Origin: CAVPCZ01 sp963779225
GTDB taxonomy: Bacteria > Bacteroidota > Ignavibacteria > UBA10030 > UBA6906
Direction: 5' to 3'
DNA: 64,000 nt
NCBI GenBank assembly: GCA_963779225.1
Contig: CAVZWW010000003.1
Span: 1,674,001-1,738,000 of the forward strand
In this document: positions 35,280-45,110 of the stretch, one piece after another
Position numbering within the stretch: position 1 is the stretch's first letter
Layout: each line of letters starts with the position of its first letter
Position numbers and translations under genes: made by a program
The notes under the pieces: generated by a model
Told to the model about the DNA's origin: nothing
The model's database searches: none
Seen by the model: only the letters and a program-made list of their open reading frames with translations

Positions 35280-37199
35280 ATGAAGGCAGTCAACGTATAC
35301 GACTATGTCGTAATTGGTTTGTACTTCCTCTTCATGCTGGGCATCGGACTCTATTTCATGAAAATCAACAAGGGGGCTAAAGAGTACTTCGCCGGCGGCA
35401 GCATGATCCCCTGGTGGGTGTCGGGCATGACGCTGTACATGGCCAACTTCAGCGCCTGGACGTTTACAGGGGCGGCGGGCTTCGCCTACAGCCACGGGGT
35501 GGTTCGCGATACTGTATTTCGGAACCTGGTCCGTTGTCGTACTACTTCGGGTCGCAGATGACGGCTTCCCGCTGGCGGCGCACGCGCTCCATCTCGCCGG
35601 TGGAGTACACGTACACCCGTTTCAACGTCACCACGCAGCAGTTCCTGGGATGGGTGATCATGCTGAATTTCACGCTCTCCGGCGGGGTCCAGCTGGCCTC
35701 CACATGCAAACTGCTCGCGCCGGTGATGGGGCTGGATATCACGATGGTCACGATCGTGACCGGCGTGGTCATTCTCCTGTACACATTCCTGGGCGGGATC
35801 TGGGCGGTGTCCATCACGGATGTGGTCCAGGGTGTGATCCTGCTGAGCATCACCTTCATCGTCATGCCGCTTGCGCTGGGTCTTGTGGGTGGTTCGGGAA
35901 TCTGGTGGATGCGCTTCCTGCCATTTCCTTCGATCATATGTACAACGGTGTGCACTACACCGAGCACTGGCTGGTGTCGATTTTCATCATCATGTTTCTC
36001 GGGACCGCGGCGGGTGCCGCCCAGCGGTTCTACAGCGTCAAGGATGAGCGGGATGCAAAGAGGGTGGGGAAAATGGCCGGAATCCTCTTCCTTACGGTTC
36101 CCTTCGTGTTCGGCATACCGCCGCTTGTGGCGAGCGTGATCTGGCCGGATCTGTCACAGGTGGAGTTCTTCAAACCGTATATGGGGAAGAACCCTCAGGA
36201 TCTTGTGTTCATTGCACTCTGCCTGAAGCTGCTGCCCAACGGCCTGATCGGCGTCTTCCTTGCCGCGATGCTGGCCGCGACCATGAGCACGCTGAGTTCG
36301 GTGTACAATCTGGTCTCGTCGATTTTCTCGCGCGACATGTATCAGGGGTTGATCAGACCGGAGGTCACCGACCGCGAACTCTTGACGGTGGGGCGGATCA
36401 CCTCGGTGGTCGTCGGTCTCATTGTCGCCACTCTGGGTGTGTGGTTTGTGAACAGTCAGCTCGGCATTTTCAATCTCATGCAGGCATTCTTCACCCTGCT
36501 GAATATTCCGGTCGTTGTTCCGACCGCTTTCGGACTGCTCTTCCGCAGGCTTCCGAAGTGGTCGGCCGTGGCCTCCATCGTGTGGGGGCTGATTGTCGGA
36601 GTGACGGTCCGTTATGTTCTTGGATGGGATATCGGACCGCAGGTGTACCTGAGTTTTGTCGCCTCGTTGGGGATTTTTGTCTCATCGTACTCGCTCGGCA
36701 AAATCTATATCGGGAAGAAGAGCCTGCTCGGGGCATTGGCGGTCGTTGTCGCCGCAGTTTTCGTTTCGGTATTCCTTGCCACCCTCCCGGCGGAAGCGGA
36801 AATGTGGCAGAGGATCATCGCGGGTATCAGCGCCGCGGTGCTGGGGTCAAGCCTGTATCTCTTTGCGCACCTCTTCGCCTCGGAAACCGCGGAACAACGC
36901 GCGGCGGTGGAAGAATTCTTCAAGAAGCTTGATACACCGATCGACGTCGCCCGTGAGGTGTTCGGTGCAGGGAGAAAGCAGATTTCGACCTTTCCGCTGG
37001 TGGGCGGGACGACGGTCATCATGGGCCTTCTGATGAGCCTCATATTTTTCACAGACATGTCCGGACGGGGACAGTGGAGTGCTCGGGGCGATGGTCGCGA
37101 TCATGATTCTTTTCGGCCTTTTGATGTGGTATTTCGGAAAGAAATCGGAAATCCGGAGCGCGGCGCAATACACGACACAAGGAGGACGGAGCAGAGTAA
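35280..37199 (+). pseudogene. second sodium:solute symporter (SSS), frameshifted in this assembly
   Basis: Start ATG 35280 behind AGAAGGAT; the span equals 640 codons, close to its intact neighbour. Homology to that neighbour continues across four frame changes: near 35497-35507 and 35531-35540 (FAILYFGTWSV lies between them), near 35895-35905 (VGG then NLVDALPAISFDH), and near 37065-37080. A further shift may be needed to reach the TAA at 37197, which overlaps the next start as TAATG. Sequence between breaks is well conserved (FYSVKDERDAKRVGKM, AAMLAATMSTLSSVYNLVSS), so decay is recent or, more likely, the consensus contains indel errors. Function would be sodium-driven solute import. Confidence 0.75.
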
Positions 37200-38472
37200 T
37201 GAAGGTTCAGTCTGGAGTACGGGAGGACAGGGTCTGGATGTGGATCTGCCCGACCGGAATCTGGCCGGCGTGCTGTCCATGGGAGATGCGGCCGGGATGG
37301 CGGATCCAGCCGGTGAAATTCAGCGCGCTCTGGAACATCCGATGGGGACGCCGGCCGCTGGCCGAGCTCGCACGGGGAGCTCCGTCAGCCTGCATCGTGG
37401 TCTGCGACATCACGCGTCCGGTTCCCAACCGCGTCTTGCTTCCTCCGATGCTTGCCGTGCTGGAAGGAGCCGGTGTTCCCCGGGACGCGATTACGATGCT
37501 GGTGGCCACCGGACTGCATCGCCCGAGCTCCACGGATGAACTCCGCACGATGCTCGGGCGAGGAGATTGCTCGGAACCTACCGTGTGGTCAATCATCGCG
37601 CGCGCGCGATGGAGGAGCAGCGGTTTCTGGGCCGCACAGCACCGTGGAACACCGGTCTACATGGATGGGTCTACTGTGCGGCGGATCTCAAGATCACCAC
37701 AGGATTCATCGAGCCTCATCTGATGGCGGGCTTTTCGGGGGGACGGAAGCTGATCGCGCCGGGCTGTGCCGGCGAAGAGACGATCAAGGCCCTGCATAGT
37801 CCGCGGTTCATCGAACACCCGTCCTGCCGCGAGGGGAGCATCGATGGGAATCCGCTGCATGAGGAATTGCTGGAGATTGCCGGGCGGGCGGGGCATGACT
37901 TCATGGTGAACGTGGCGCTGGATGCGGGACGGCGGATCACGGGTGTTTTTGCCGGTGAATCCGTCGCGGCACATGCAGCTGGAGTGAAGCACGTGCGACG
38001 TGCCGTGGGTGCGACGCTCCGCGCACCGGTGGACATCGTCGTCACGTCGGTGCCGGGTATCCGCTGGATCTGACGCTCTACCAGGCGGTCAAGGGAATGA
38101 CCGCCGCCATGCCGGTGGTGAAGACAGGGGGGAATGCTGGTGATCGCCGCGGAATGTGCGGAGGGACTGGGAAGTCCGGAGTTCACGCGAGATGGCCACC
38201 CGGTATCCGAGTGCGGAGGCCTTTCTGGCCGCGGTGATGGAGGGCAGCCGGTGCGGATCGATCAGTGGCAGCTGGAGGAATGCGCCAAAGTGGTGCGGGA
38301 CATCGATGTGGTGGTGGTGGCGGGCGGCATCCCGGAAGGAGAACGCCGGCGGTTCTTTCTCCGGTCGGCGGACACCGTTGAGGATGCCGTGCAGGAGGGG
38401 CTGCGACCGCTACGGGGCCGGGGCGACCATTGCCGTCATCCCCAAAGGACCCTATACGCTTGTGTCTGTTGA
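37199..38472 (+). pseudogene. larA: lactate racemase-like LarA protein, heavily frameshifted in this assembly
   Basis: Start ATG 37199 with AAGGAGG at 37179-37185. The about 1274-base length matches a 425-residue LarA. Pieces in alternating frames read in LarA order: FSLEYGRTG, LDVDLPDRNLAGVL, CIVVCDITRPVPNR, VATGLHRPSSTDELR, EEIARTYRVVNHRARA, RGTPVYMD, HLMAGFSGGRKLIAPG, RFIEHPSCREGSIDGNPLH, YPLDLTLYQAVKG, MLVIAAECAEGLGSPEF, MATRYPSAEAFLAAVMEG and GAGATIAVIPKGPYTL. About twelve shifts are needed; one adds a G to a six-G run at 38127-38132. LarA-family enzymes use a nickel-pincer cofactor to racemise 2-hydroxy acids or epimerise sugar acids. The end could also be 38557. Confidence 0.7.
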
Positions 38473-38499
38473 TCCTGTCTCCGTGGACCCCGCCGCTCC

Positions 38500-38531
38500 C
38501 TTGCAATTCGTGGAGCGATGTCGTATCTTTG
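38500..38531 (+). promoter_or_regulatory. possible Bacteroidota-type promoter before the IclR gene
   Basis: CTTG (38500-38503), a 20-base spacer and TATCTTTG (38524-38531) resemble the TTTG-N19-TAnnTTTG pattern of Bacteroidota. The IclR start codon is 43 bases further. A small AAAAC/GTTTT dyad near 38540-38552 could be an operator. Confidence 0.4.
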
Positions 38532-38573
38532 CACTAATAAAACGTTGTTTTACTTGACTAAACAGCACGGATC

Positions 38574-39358
38574 ATGGCGCACGAATATACCGTTCCCGCG
38601 GTTCACCGGACGGTTCAGGTGCTGGAGATTCTGGCAGGTTCGCATACCGGCTTTTCGCTTGCCGATCTGTCCCGCCAGACAGACATCCCGAAAAGTTCAC
38701 TCTTCCGCATCCTCCTGACGCTCGAGACGTTCGTCGATCGTGCAGCTGGACCGGACGCGCAACGTGTACAATCTGGGAATGAAGCTGATCGATTGGGGGA
38801 ACCGGGCGCTGGACAAGATCGATCTGAAGACCGTGACCCATCCTCATCTCCTCCGGCTGGCTCACGATACGAGGGAGAGCTACTACGTTGCCATCCTGGA
38901 CGAACACGAGGTCATCATCATCGATCGTGCCGACACACCGGAAATCTGGCGGATGGTCGCACGTCTGGGGCAGCGCTCTCCGGTACATGCAACGGCGTCG
39001 GGCCAGGTGCTGATCGCCGAGGCCGGTGATGAATTCCTGAATACCGTCATATCCCGCAGAGGACTGAAACGTTCACGCCCCGCACCATCACCAGCCTGGC
39101 GCGTTTGAGGGCCCGGCTCAATCAGGTGAGGAAGGAAGGGTTTGTGGTCGCTGACGCGGAGTACAAACCGGACCTCTGCGTCATCGCCGTGCCGATCCGG
39201 GACCACCACGGAAAAGCACATGCGGCGCTTATGACGGGCATTCAGTCGGAGCGTGTCCGCCGGAACACGAACCTTCTCGGGGAGATTGTCGGAGATTCTC
39301 AAGCGCGAAAGCGCTGGTCATCTCGCGCGAAATCGGCTATCAGGGACCCGCCTTATGA
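38574..39358 (+). pseudogene. IclR-family transcriptional regulator, frameshifted in this assembly
   Basis: Start ATG 38574. The first frame gives the winged-helix domain (VPAVHRTVQVLEILAGSHTG, LADLSRQTDIPKSSLFRIL). After a shift near 38725-38740 the next frame gives the linker and effector domain (LDRTRNVYNLGMKLIDWG, TRESYYVAILDEHEVIIID, GQRSPVHATASGQVLIAEAG). Shifts near 39065 and 39285-39304 lead through ARLNQVRKEGFVVADAE to AKALVISREIGYQGPAL and TGA at 39356-39358. Total about 260 residues, normal for IclR. Such regulators bind sugar acids or aromatic acids and are the only regulator seen here, so it may control the neighbouring LarA and transporter genes. Confidence 0.75.
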
Positions 39359-40181
39359 CACCCTCTCTCGCACTCGGCATTGTCAGCGACGAAATCACCA
39401 ATGACTTCGGTGAAGCACTCCGACATGGCCTCTCGTGGGGGATCCGACCGGTATGAGATTCGTTGTCTGACCAGCGGGCGCGTACCCCACATGTGACACC
39501 CGAAGAACAACGGACGGTCCGTTCCCTTGTCCGTGATCACGGCGTCCCATTACGGCCCTTTCCCCCGGTATGTTCAAGGCCCATCTCTCCGACACGGCCG
39601 CGATCGAGAACGAACTCAAAGAAGTCCTTCCGGCGACCCTGGACCTTGCGGCCCAGCTGTCGTGCCCGATGATCATCGTGTTCGGCTTTCAGCGTGAAGC
39701 GGGCGAATCGGCTGACCGGTACCATCGCGCTGTCGAGTACATGGCGCGTGCGGCGGAGATCGCCGGACGGGCAGGGGTGCGTATTGCCATCGAAAACGAA
39801 CCGGGTTTCTGGTGCGATACCGGAGTCAACACGCGCACACTCATCCGGGCCACCGGCTCCCCGGCGCTCGGCGCCAACTGGGATCCGTGCAATGCGTTTG
39901 GCACTGACGAAGTACCGTACCCGGCGGGGTACACCGCTATCAAGGATGTGATCGTGAATGTCCATGTCAAAGACACGGCGCGTGGTGCGCTCATACAATG
40001 TGTACCGGTCGGAGACGGGGCGATTGACTGGCAGGGCCAGATAACCGCCCTGGTGCAGGACCGTCTGGTCCCGCATGTGACGATCGAAACGCACTGTCTG
40101 CCGCTCGTGGAAAATTCCCGCCGCAATGTTGAAGTCCTGCGCGGGATGATCGATCGTGCATCCGCGGCGCGCACATCCTGA
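39355..40181 (+). pseudogene. xylose-isomerase-like TIM-barrel protein, frameshifted in this assembly
   Basis: Start ATG 39355 overlaps the IclR stop as ATGA. The opening SLALGIVSDEITNDFGEAL continues after shifts near 39440-39450 (YEIRCLTSGRVPH), 39488-39492 (VTPEEQRTVRSLVRDHG) and 39545-39555 (into FKAHLSDTAAIENELKEVL). From 39570 the frame is open and holds family motifs: MIIVFGFQREAG, VRIAIENEPGFWCDTGVNT with a metal Glu, GANWDPCNAFGTDE with Asp, VIVNVHVKDTARG with His, and HVTIETHCLPLVENSRR. Corrected length is about 275 residues. It should isomerise or epimerise a sugar or keto-acid intermediate. Confidence 0.75.
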
Positions 40182-40221
40182 CCGGAGCACATCACTGCAA
40201 GGCTTTCAGAAAGACACGGTT

Positions 40222-42241
40222 ATGCCGACAACACGCAGAGATTTCCTCAAGCATGGCACCCTCGCAGCGGCAGGGTTCACCCTGGCTCCTCACGCCTTTG
40301 CCGCCGGACAAAAACCTCTTTCCGGGAAGCCCGCTTCCCCGCGGGGACTCCTTTTTGGTGCAGATGATCTGCCCCGTATGCGCGCAACGATACAGCACCC
40401 CAGATTCAAGCCGTTCTGGGAGTCCATGACGGGAGCGGACATTGCCGCCGATACAACCTTCCTGCGGGACGAGCTCAAACTCAACAATCACGTCGCGCAT
40501 CTTCTCCGGGCCCGGCAGATTCTGGAACGCACAAGCTTTGTGTACGCCCTGACTCAGGATCCCCGCCAGCTTGAACTTGCGCGGCAGAGCGATCGACCGG
40601 ATTCTCGCATACGAACGCTGGGACTATTTTCTCGAAGGCGGAGAAGAGACCATCGGCCTGCAGCGCGCCCCGGAAGCCACCATCGCCATGGTATGCGCGG
40701 TTGAATGGCTGGGTTCGGTCCTTCCACCGGAGCTCCGGCGCGAAATGGAACGCCAGATCGGCGAAAAGGGGGCGCCCGCCTGTTATCGGACACTGTATGG
40801 CCTGAAATACCCCGAGCGGGTGCGCGGTTGGGGTTTCGATCCGGCGAGTGCGTACTCATACCGGTTCGACCTCAGCCGGTGGCCGCTCATTCTCAATTCC
40901 ACGAACCTCAAAGTCATCCCGATCGCCGGGCTGGCGCTTGCGGCATGTCTGCTCTACGATAAACATCCGCAGGCTCCACGGTGGGTCGATATGGCCCAAC
41001 AAAGTGCGCGTGCCTTCTCCACCATGTTCGGTGCCGACGGCACATACGATGAAGGTGTGGGGTACTGGGGATATACCGCTCTTCATCTGACTCTCTTCGC
41101 CGATGTCATGACCCGGCGCCTGGGGATTGATCAAAAGGATATCATCAACTTTCCCGGAACGGTACGGTATGCCCTGGCGATGGCGATGCCTACCACCGGG
41201 CGGCCGAAGGACTGCGTCAATTTCGGCGACGCGTGGAACATGGGTGATGTCTCCGTCGCAGCGTGGACGGCACGCAAACACAACGATCGTCTTGCACAAT
41301 ACGTTGCCACATCCATCGGCGAAATCCAGAGCCACTTCTCCATCATCTGGTTCGATCCCAAACTTCCGTCAACGCCCCCCACGGCGAAGCTCCACGATGT
41401 CCGGCTTTCAAACGATCTCGTCATCGGCCGGACCGGCTGGGATGAAAAGAGCAGCGTGATGGCATTGCGGAGCGGTGGACCCGCGAACCATGAACATGCG
41501 GACAGAAATAGTGTCATTTTCTCCGCACATGGCGAACGTTTGTTTCATGATCCCTACAAGGCGGCCTATTCCTACACCGATCCCCACTGGGTACTCCGGC
41601 TCACTTCGTCCCATACAGCGGTCCTGATTGACGGCAAAGGGCACCAGTATCACGACGGCCATGAAGGCACCAACGCATCCTGGGCGGAATCTGCTGTCGT
41701 CGCCTTTGAAACCGGAGATCAGCGACTCATCGCGACCAGCGATGCCACGGACGCGTACCGTCTGGTCCTGCCGGATGTCCGACTGGTCAGGCGCACGGTT
41801 ATCTTTCTCAAACCCGACATACTCCTGCTCGTGGATCGTATCTCGTTGAAAAGCACTCCGGTGCCGGTCCAACTGCGTTTTCAGGTGGACAATTTTGACG
41901 GGAAAGGATCCGCTGCAGCTGGAGATCACGGGTTCACCATCGAGCGGCCCGGAGCGACACTGTCGGCCAGAATTGACAGTGCGACTCCGGTTACCGTACG
42001 CGTGGACACGATCCCGCTTTCGTCGGACCACGGCGTGCATCCGTTTGCCGAGGTGCAGGCCGCCCCTTCGCTCGACCATCAGCTCCTGACCGTGTGTACC
42101 GCGCAGAAACGTTCCGGAACCCATGGTTTGCTTGAGATCGCGCGTAAGGGGGACGTCTGGACCGTAACCGGCCGTCATAATGCACGCGCGGTGAACGTAC
42201 GGATAGACATGACCAAAGAACTTCCCGGTGTACAATTATGA
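40222..42241 (+). CDS. Tat-exported heparinase II/III-like polysaccharide lyase, one apparent frameshift
   Basis: Start ATG 40222. The N-terminus PTTRRDFLKHGTLAAAGFTL is a twin-arginine signal. The first frame runs to about 40588 (QDPRQLELARQ) and resumes one frame over with AIDRILAYERWDYFLEGGEE; corrected length about 672 residues. The N-terminal half is an (alpha/alpha) toroid (DGTYDEGVGYWGYTALHLTL near 275). The C-terminal half has the heparinase II/III beta domain with NHEHADRNSVIFSAHGERLF near 430. These lyases cut uronic-acid-containing chains by beta-elimination in the periplasm. The intact 556-residue remainder starts at 40571. It overlaps the next gene as ATGA. Confidence 0.85.
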
Positions 42242-43485
42242 AACCTTCTGACAGCCACTATGAAGAAGCGCTCCGTCTGATCCCGTGGGGAACCCAGACA
42301 AACGCCAAGAGATATTACCCTTCATTCGGCGATGGGATGCCGAAGTTCATCGAGCGGGGGAAAGGATGCCGTTTGTGGGACATGGAAGGAAGGGAATACA
42401 TCGACTTCCGTCTGGCGCTCGGTCCGGTCACGCTCGGCTATTGTTATGACGAAGTAGATGATGCGGTACGTGCCCAGATGGAGAAAGGCGTTCTGTTCAG
42501 TATGGCCAGTCCCATCGAACTGGACCTGGCCCGCCTGATTCATGAGATGGTGCCGAACGCGGAGATGTGCCGGTTCATGAAGACCGGGGAGGATGCCAAT
42601 CTCTCGAACGTCAGGATTGCCCGCGCATACACCCACCGGGACATGATCCTGATGAGCGGTTACCACGGGTACCCCGATTGGTTCCAGACAGAAGACAGTC
42701 CGAATAACGGCGTTCCGGAATTCATGAAGGAGTATGTCAAGATTATCCCCTGGGGGAATTGTGAGGAAGCGGAGCGGTTGATCCGTACATACGGCGAACG
42801 CATTGCCTGTGTGATTTCGATCCCCTATGATTTCAACGAGGATACCAGCGGGGACTACATCCGGTTCCTGAGAAAATTGACGTCTGAATACGGCATTCTC
42901 CTCGTGATGGATGAAGTCCTTACCGGGTTCCGCCTGGCACCCGGCGGCGCCCAGGAATACTTCGGTGTCACGCCCGACCTGGCGAGCTATGCCAAAGCGG
43001 TGGCCAACGGGTATCCGCTCTCGGCCTATGTCGGCAAACGCGAGTATCTGGAGACCCTCTACCGGTTCAAAATGACCACGACATACGCCGGCGAGACGTT
43101 GTCCATTGCCGCGGCGATCGCCACGCTCAAAATCATGAAGCGGGAGAAGGTGCACGAACACATCTGGGCCATGGGTCGTCGTTTGATGGCCGGATTCGAC
43201 GTCATCGCCCGTGAGGTCGGGGTGGAAGGGCATGCGGCGGGCTTACCTCCGGCGCCCTACCTGAAGTTTGTACATCCTGATCCTGGGTTTCACGGGCGGC
43301 TAGAATTTCTCTGGCACCGGGAGATGTACCGCGAAGGAATCTTCGGCAATCCCCGGTGGTTGATTTCGTATTCCCATAAGGCTGCGGATATTGACGAGGC
43401 GCTCGACAAAGCCCGCCGCGCGCTACGGAATGCTCTTGTGGCGGAACGCAACGAGCGGGACACTGTTTCCCCATTCTGGTGGTGA
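42238..43485 (+). CDS. class III aminotransferase, glutamate-1-semialdehyde aminomutase-like
   Basis: 415 residues; ATG overlaps the lyase stop. Sequence landmarks: YYPSFGDGMPKFIERGKGC near 27, RLWDMEGREYIDFRLALG near 45, CRFMKTGEDANLSNVRIARA near 115, ILLVMDEVLTGFRLAPGG near 221 (PLP-binding Asp) and DLASYAKAVANGYPLSAYVG near 249 (PLP Lys). This is the HemL-like branch of class III enzymes, which move amino groups within or between small sugars and semialdehydes. No heme genes are nearby, so a role in amino-sugar or sugar-nucleotide-type chemistry of the degraded glycan is more likely than heme synthesis. Confidence 0.88.
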   Translation: MKPSDSHYEEALRLIPWGTQTNAKRYYPSFGDGMPKFIERGKGCRLWDMEGREYIDFRLALGPVTLGYCYDEVDDAVRAQMEKGVLFSMASPIELDLARLIHEMVPNAEMCRFMKTGEDANLSNVRIARAYTHRDMILMSGYHGYPDWFQTEDSPNNGVPEFMKEYVKIIPWGNCEEAERLIRTYGERIACVISIPYDFNEDTSGDYIRFLRKLTSEYGILLVMDEVLTGFRLAPGGAQEYFGVTPDLASYAKAVANGYPLSAYVGKREYLETLYRFKMTTTYAGETLSIAAAIATLKIMKREKVHEHIWAMGRRLMAGFDVIAREVGVEGHAAGLPPAPYLKFVHPDPGFHGRLEFLWHREMYREGIFGNPRWLISYSHKAADIDEALDKARRALRNALVAERNERDTVSPFWW

Positions 43486-43487
43486 CC

Positions 43488-45110
43488 ATGAACGAACGAA
43501 TCTTCTTCGACTGCAACGCTTTGGTGGGTAGGCGGGGACCCAAAGATGTGGAAACCCCGTATGAGACCGAAGTTCTTCTGGAGGAAATGGACTGGTGCGG
43601 CATACACGGTGCGCTGATCGGCCACTGGCTCGGCAAGGAATACGATCCGGCCTACGGGAACAGGAAGCTCCTCCACGAACTGAAGAAGAGTCCGCGGCTG
43701 CACGGTGTCTGGTCGGTGATGCCGCACCACACAGGCGAGATGCCGCCCCCCCGGGATGTCGTTCAGGAGATGCGAGACAATGGTATCCGCGCCGCGAAGA
43801 TGTATCCCCGCTCGCATCACTATTTCTTCAACGAAGATTCCTGCGGTGAACTGCTGGGTACCCTCGAGGAAGAGGAAATCCCGCTCTTGCTGGAGGGCGG
43901 TGGCATGTACGCCCCTGACATTTTCGATCCTGCGAACCAGATTCTCCTTGCCGATCTGGATACGATGATGATGAGGCATCCACGCCTCCGGGTTCTGCTC
44001 CTGAACTCGCGCTGGGATGCGACGCGGTACCTCCATACGCTCATGTCCAAGCATCCGAATCTTTGCCTGGATTTCGCCTGCCATCAGGGTAATCGTGCGC
44101 TGGAGGTGTTTGCCGGTTGGTTCGGTGCCGATCGGTTGTTCTTCGGCACGGGGGCGCTCGACAAGTCACCGGGAGCCGCGAAAGCGTTTGTTGACTACTG
44201 TACGCTCCCGGATGAGGAAAAGATCCTCATCGCCGGAGGAAATCTCGCGAGACTGTTGAAGTTGGAGACCCTTCCCGCGCCATACCGGAAGAGACGCATC
44301 AGCGATCCGATCCTGGCCGCGGCACGGGACGGCAGGCCGCTGCGTGATACACTCGTGATCGACGCCCATGCACATATCTCACATGAAGGTGCCCTGGGGA
44401 CCGGATTCATGTTCCAGGCCGCGGGGGACGCCCCGGGGATGTTCGAGCGCGCAAAAACGATGGGCATGTCGCAGGTCCACATCAGTTCCTGGGTCGGGAT
44501 CTGGGCGGATTACGAGGACGGAAACGAGATCGTCTATAATGCGATGAAACGGTTTCCCCGTTTCTACAGGGGATATGCGACTCTCCAGCCTCAATACGTG
44601 AAAGACTGGAAACGGGCCATCGCCAAGGTGCACGGCCGGTACCGGATGGGAGGTCTGAAACCTTATCATCCCCGCACCGATATTTCCTACAATGACCCCG
44701 CGTGGGCGCCGTGGTTCGAGTATGGGAACCGTCACCGCTGCTATACCCTTTTGCATCAGTCGCCGAATTTCAATGCTGAACTGAAAGACCTGGTCCCCCG
44801 CTATCCGGACATGACGTTTATTCTCGCGCATCAGGGTGCGTCGTTCGCCCAGGCGCGCAAAGGGATTGAGATCGCCCAGCAGTTTCCCAATGTCTATCTC
44901 GAAATTACGCTGACTGCGGTCACGTACCGGGTGATCGAATTTATGGTCAGTCACGTGGGGGCGCACCGCGTCCTGTTCGGAACCGACCAGCCGATGCGTG
45001 ATCCGCTCCCGCAATTCGGATGGATGGCGTATGCACACAGCACGCCGAAGGAGAAGCAACAGATGTTCGGGCTGAATATGCGCAAGATCGTCCAACGGGT
45101 CCGTTGGTGA
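43488..45110 (+). CDS. fused tandem amidohydrolase (two Amidohydro_2-type domains)
   Basis: 540 residues from ATG 43488, two bases after the previous stop; a GTG at 43479 is in frame. Two related TIM-barrel domains lie in one chain. Domain 1 (about 1-275) begins FFDCNALVGRRG where an intact enzyme would have an HxH metal motif, and ends with ILIAGGNLARLLKL. Domain 2 (about 290-540) begins LVIDAHAHISHEG with HxH intact, and continues MGGLKPYHPRTD, TFILAHQGASFAQ and HRVLFGTDQPMRDPLPQFGW with the late Asp. So the second half looks active and the first partly degenerate. Family members hydrolyse or decarboxylate small acids and lactones. Substrate unknown. Confidence 0.82.
   Translation: MNERIFFDCNALVGRRGPKDVETPYETEVLLEEMDWCGIHGALIGHWLGKEYDPAYGNRKLLHELKKSPRLHGVWSVMPHHTGEMPPPRDVVQEMRDNGIRAAKMYPRSHHYFFNEDSCGELLGTLEEEEIPLLLEGGGMYAPDIFDPANQILLADLDTMMMRHPRLRVLLLNSRWDATRYLHTLMSKHPNLCLDFACHQGNRALEVFAGWFGADRLFFGTGALDKSPGAAKAFVDYCTLPDEEKILIAGGNLARLLKLETLPAPYRKRRISDPILAAARDGRPLRDTLVIDAHAHISHEGALGTGFMFQAAGDAPGMFERAKTMGMSQVHISSWVGIWADYEDGNEIVYNAMKRFPRFYRGYATLQPQYVKDWKRAIAKVHGRYRMGGLKPYHPRTDISYNDPAWAPWFEYGNRHRCYTLLHQSPNFNAELKDLVPRYPDMTFILAHQGASFAQARKGIEIAQQFPNVYLEITLTAVTYRVIEFMVSHVGAHRVLFGTDQPMRDPLPQFGWMAYAHSTPKEKQQMFGLNMRKIVQRVRW

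Noticed and set aside
37199..38472. Programmed ribosomal frameshifting in larA
   Set aside because: About twelve shifts in both directions with no slippery-site or pseudoknot pattern cannot be programmed; sequence error or decay is simpler.
42238..43485. hemL of tetrapyrrole synthesis
   Set aside because: Context is glycan catabolism and no other tetrapyrrole gene is present; only the HemL-like fold is supported.
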